Positions 62,705 through 64,000 of a stretch of 64,000 bases of DNA are shown here, piece after piece. Origin of the DNA: JABDLO01 sp035327565 (lineage in GTDB: Bacteria; Bacteroidota; Bacteroidia; Chitinophagales; Saprospiraceae); contig DAOLDB010000003.1 of assembly GCA_035327565.1 (NCBI GenBank), positions 62,001 to 126,000 on the forward strand, given 5' to 3'. Each line of letters begins with the position of its first letter. Positions within the stretch are counted from its first letter, which is position 1. Position numbers and translations under genes: made by a program. The notes below the pieces were generated by a model. The model saw only the letters and a program-made list of their open reading frames with translations. It ran no database searches and had not been told where the DNA came from.

Positions 62705-64000
62705 ATGGTAAAGCAACTGGCATGTATATTTTTTCTGGTTTTCACATTAGTTCCATTACTTGGCGAGGATGGATACAAGGTATGGTTAAGATATGAACAA
62801 ATATCAAACCGTTCAATACTAAAATCATATGTTAAGCAAATCCCTAATATTTATGTTGAAAATTCTACTCCTATACTGAGAACAGCAGGAGAAGAATTGG
62901 TTCATGGAGTCTCAGGATTGCTGGGTAAAGAGGTTCAACTTTTAAATCGTATCCCTAAAAAAGGGGTTGTAGCCGGGCTGGTAGGGGGCTCAATCAATAA
63001 GGAATCCATTCCCAGTGGATGGATTGAAAAAATTAAACCGGAAGGATTTATCATCTTCCAAAAGAAGAACATTGTCTATATAGCAGCTATTGATGACAGG
63101 GGGGTATTGTACGGTATTTTTCATTTTTTAAGACATATCCAACAGTATAAACCATTAGATGGAATTGAAATATTTGAGAATCCTAAGATCCAATTGAGAG
63201 TTCTAAACCATTGGGACAATCTCGATAGGACAGTTGAAAGAGGTTATGCAGGATTCTCAATATTTAATTGGCATGAGCTTCCTGAATATATTGACCCACA
63301 GTATAAAGATTATGCAAGAATAAATGCTTCTATAGGTATCAATGGAACCGTTGTTACTAATGTCAATGCCAATGCATTGGTTTTCAGGGATGACTATATG
63401 CTAAAGATGGCAGCGTTAGCAGATGTTTTTCGACCATACGGCATTAAACTTTATTTAACTGCCCGATTTAGTTCACCCATTGAGCTGGGAGGCTTGTCCA
63501 CTGCAGATCCATTAGATCCAAAAGTACAAGAGTGGTGGACGGAAAAAATTAATCAGTTGTATAAAGCCATCCCTGATTTTGGAGGAATTTTAGTAAAGGC
63601 CAACTCGGAAGGGCAGCCTGGACCTCAGGATTATGGCAGAAGTCATGCAGAGGGTGCCAATATGTTGGCAAGAGCCCTTGAACCCCACCATGGAATTGTT
63701 ATGTGGCGTGCTTTTGTCTACAGTGAGGATGTAGACGAGGATAGAGCAAAACAAGCATACAGTGAATTTATGCCATTAGATGGAAAATTTTTAAAGAATG
63801 TATTGATTCAGGTAAAAAACGGACCCATCGATTTTATGCCGCGTGAAGCAATACATCCTCTTTTTGGTGCCATGAAAGAAACTCCTCTGATGATGGAATT
63901 TCAAATCACCAAAGAATATCTTGGTCAGGGAACGCATTTAGTGGGATTGTCAGTGATGTATGAAGAGGTATTGAAAACGGATACTTATCAAAAAGGTAAA
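62705..64000 (+). CDS. GH67 alpha-glucuronidase (cut by the window end)
   Basis: The first 432 codons of a family GH67 enzyme that removes 4-O-methyl-glucuronate or glucuronate from xylo-oligosaccharides. A signal peptide (MVKQLACIFFLVFTLVPLLG) begins it. WDNLDRTVERGYAGFSIFNW, VTNVNANALVFRDDY, RPYGIKLYLTARFSSP and KANSEGQPGPQDYGRSHAEG match the family. The catalytic acid region lies around KANSEGQPGP in these enzymes; the rest is outside the window. It follows uxaC in an operon. Confidence 0.92.
   Translation, partial: MVKQLACIFFLVFTLVPLLGEDGYKVWLRYEQISNRSILKSYVKQIPNIYVENSTPILRTAGEELVHGVSGLLGKEVQLLNRIPKKGVVAGLVGGSINKESIPSGWIEKIKPEGFIIFQKKNIVYIAAIDDRGVLYGIFHFLRHIQQYKPLDGIEIFENPKIQLRVLNHWDNLDRTVERGYAGFSIFNWHELPEYIDPQYKDYARINASIGINGTVVTNVNANALVFRDDYMLKMAALADVFRPYGIKLYLTARFSSPIELGGLSTADPLDPKVQEWWTEKINQLYKAIPDFGGILVKANSEGQPGPQDYGRSHAEGANMLARALEPHHGIVMWRAFVYSEDVDEDRAKQAYSEFMPLDGKFLKNVLIQVKNGPIDFMPREAIHPLFGAMKETPLMMEFQITKEYLGQGTHLVGLSVMYEEVLKTDTYQKGK

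Noticed and set aside
1..64000. CRISPR arrays, tRNA or rRNA genes, insertion sequences, phage genes
   Set aside because: No regularly spaced repeats, transposase or integrase motifs, or tRNA-like folds were recognised on either strand by eye.

Overview
This is AT-rich bacterial chromosome, almost certainly from a member of the Bacteroidota. The evidence is a SusC/SusD pair, two secreted proteins with type IX secretion (T9SS) sorting domains, many lipoproteins, and promoters of the Bacteroidota form (TTG, about 20 nt, TAnnTTTG). The sequence alone does not separate Saprospirales-like from Cytophagales-like lineages. I see no rRNA, tRNA, CRISPR array, insertion sequence, phage or plasmid module.

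Layout. (1) 1-17.8 kb, mostly plus strand, housekeeping and membrane functions: a decayed secreted-protein gene, an SF2 helicase without a normal start codon, pabB-pabC (p-aminobenzoate synthesis), a BlaI/M56-peptidase pair behind two matching operators, the large subunit of methylmalonyl-CoA mutase, a DUF456 protein, a T9SS lamin-tail protein, a minus-strand lipoprotein esterase, an ornithine cyclodeaminase-fold enzyme coupled to an acyl-ACP thioesterase, a PadR-PspC operon with a perfect palindromic operator, and a PQQ-like propeller. (2) 17.8-43 kb, almost all minus strand and accessory in character: a flippase-like protein, an internally duplicated membrane protein, a GMC/Gfo-Idh oxidoreductase pair, a nitrilase-family hydrolase, a stretch of gene remnants, an ECF sigma factor with a C-terminal extension and small downstream genes, a His-rich cupin lipoprotein, DinB, GNAT and paired membrane proteins, a serine hydrolase, an orphan FtsX/MacB-type permease, small DoxX, RibD-like and DUF2200 proteins, a DUF2339/DUF3999 pair and an ICMT-like methyltransferase. 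(3) 43-64 kb, a glucuronoxylan utilisation locus.

The glucuronoxylan locus is the coherent system of the window. A GH10 xylanase (T9SS-exported) cuts the backbone. SusC, SusD and an IPT/CBM-like lipoprotein capture and import oligosaccharides. A sialate-O-acetylesterase-family SGNH enzyme probably removes acetyl groups, and a GH67 alpha-glucuronidase, cut by the window end, removes (methyl)glucuronate. Xylose enters through an SGLT-type symporter and goes through xylose isomerase and xylulokinase. Glucuronate enters through a hexuronate-type MFS carrier and goes through UxaC, with KDPG aldolase as the last step; UxuB, UxuA and KdgK are not in the window. A LacI-family regulator sits in the middle. 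Four near-identical operator sequences (core TGCAATCGATTG or a one-base variant) lie before susC, GH10, uxaC-GH67 and the acetylesterase-eda-MFS operon, but none precedes xylB-xylA-SGLT. This suggests one regulator for polymer capture and glucuronate, and separate control for xylose.

I found no clearly new defence or mobile system. The best leads are the operator regulon, the M56 sensor with an unrecognised periplasmic domain, the ECF factor with a fused C-terminal domain, the duplicated membrane protein, the helicase start anomaly and several decayed genes.
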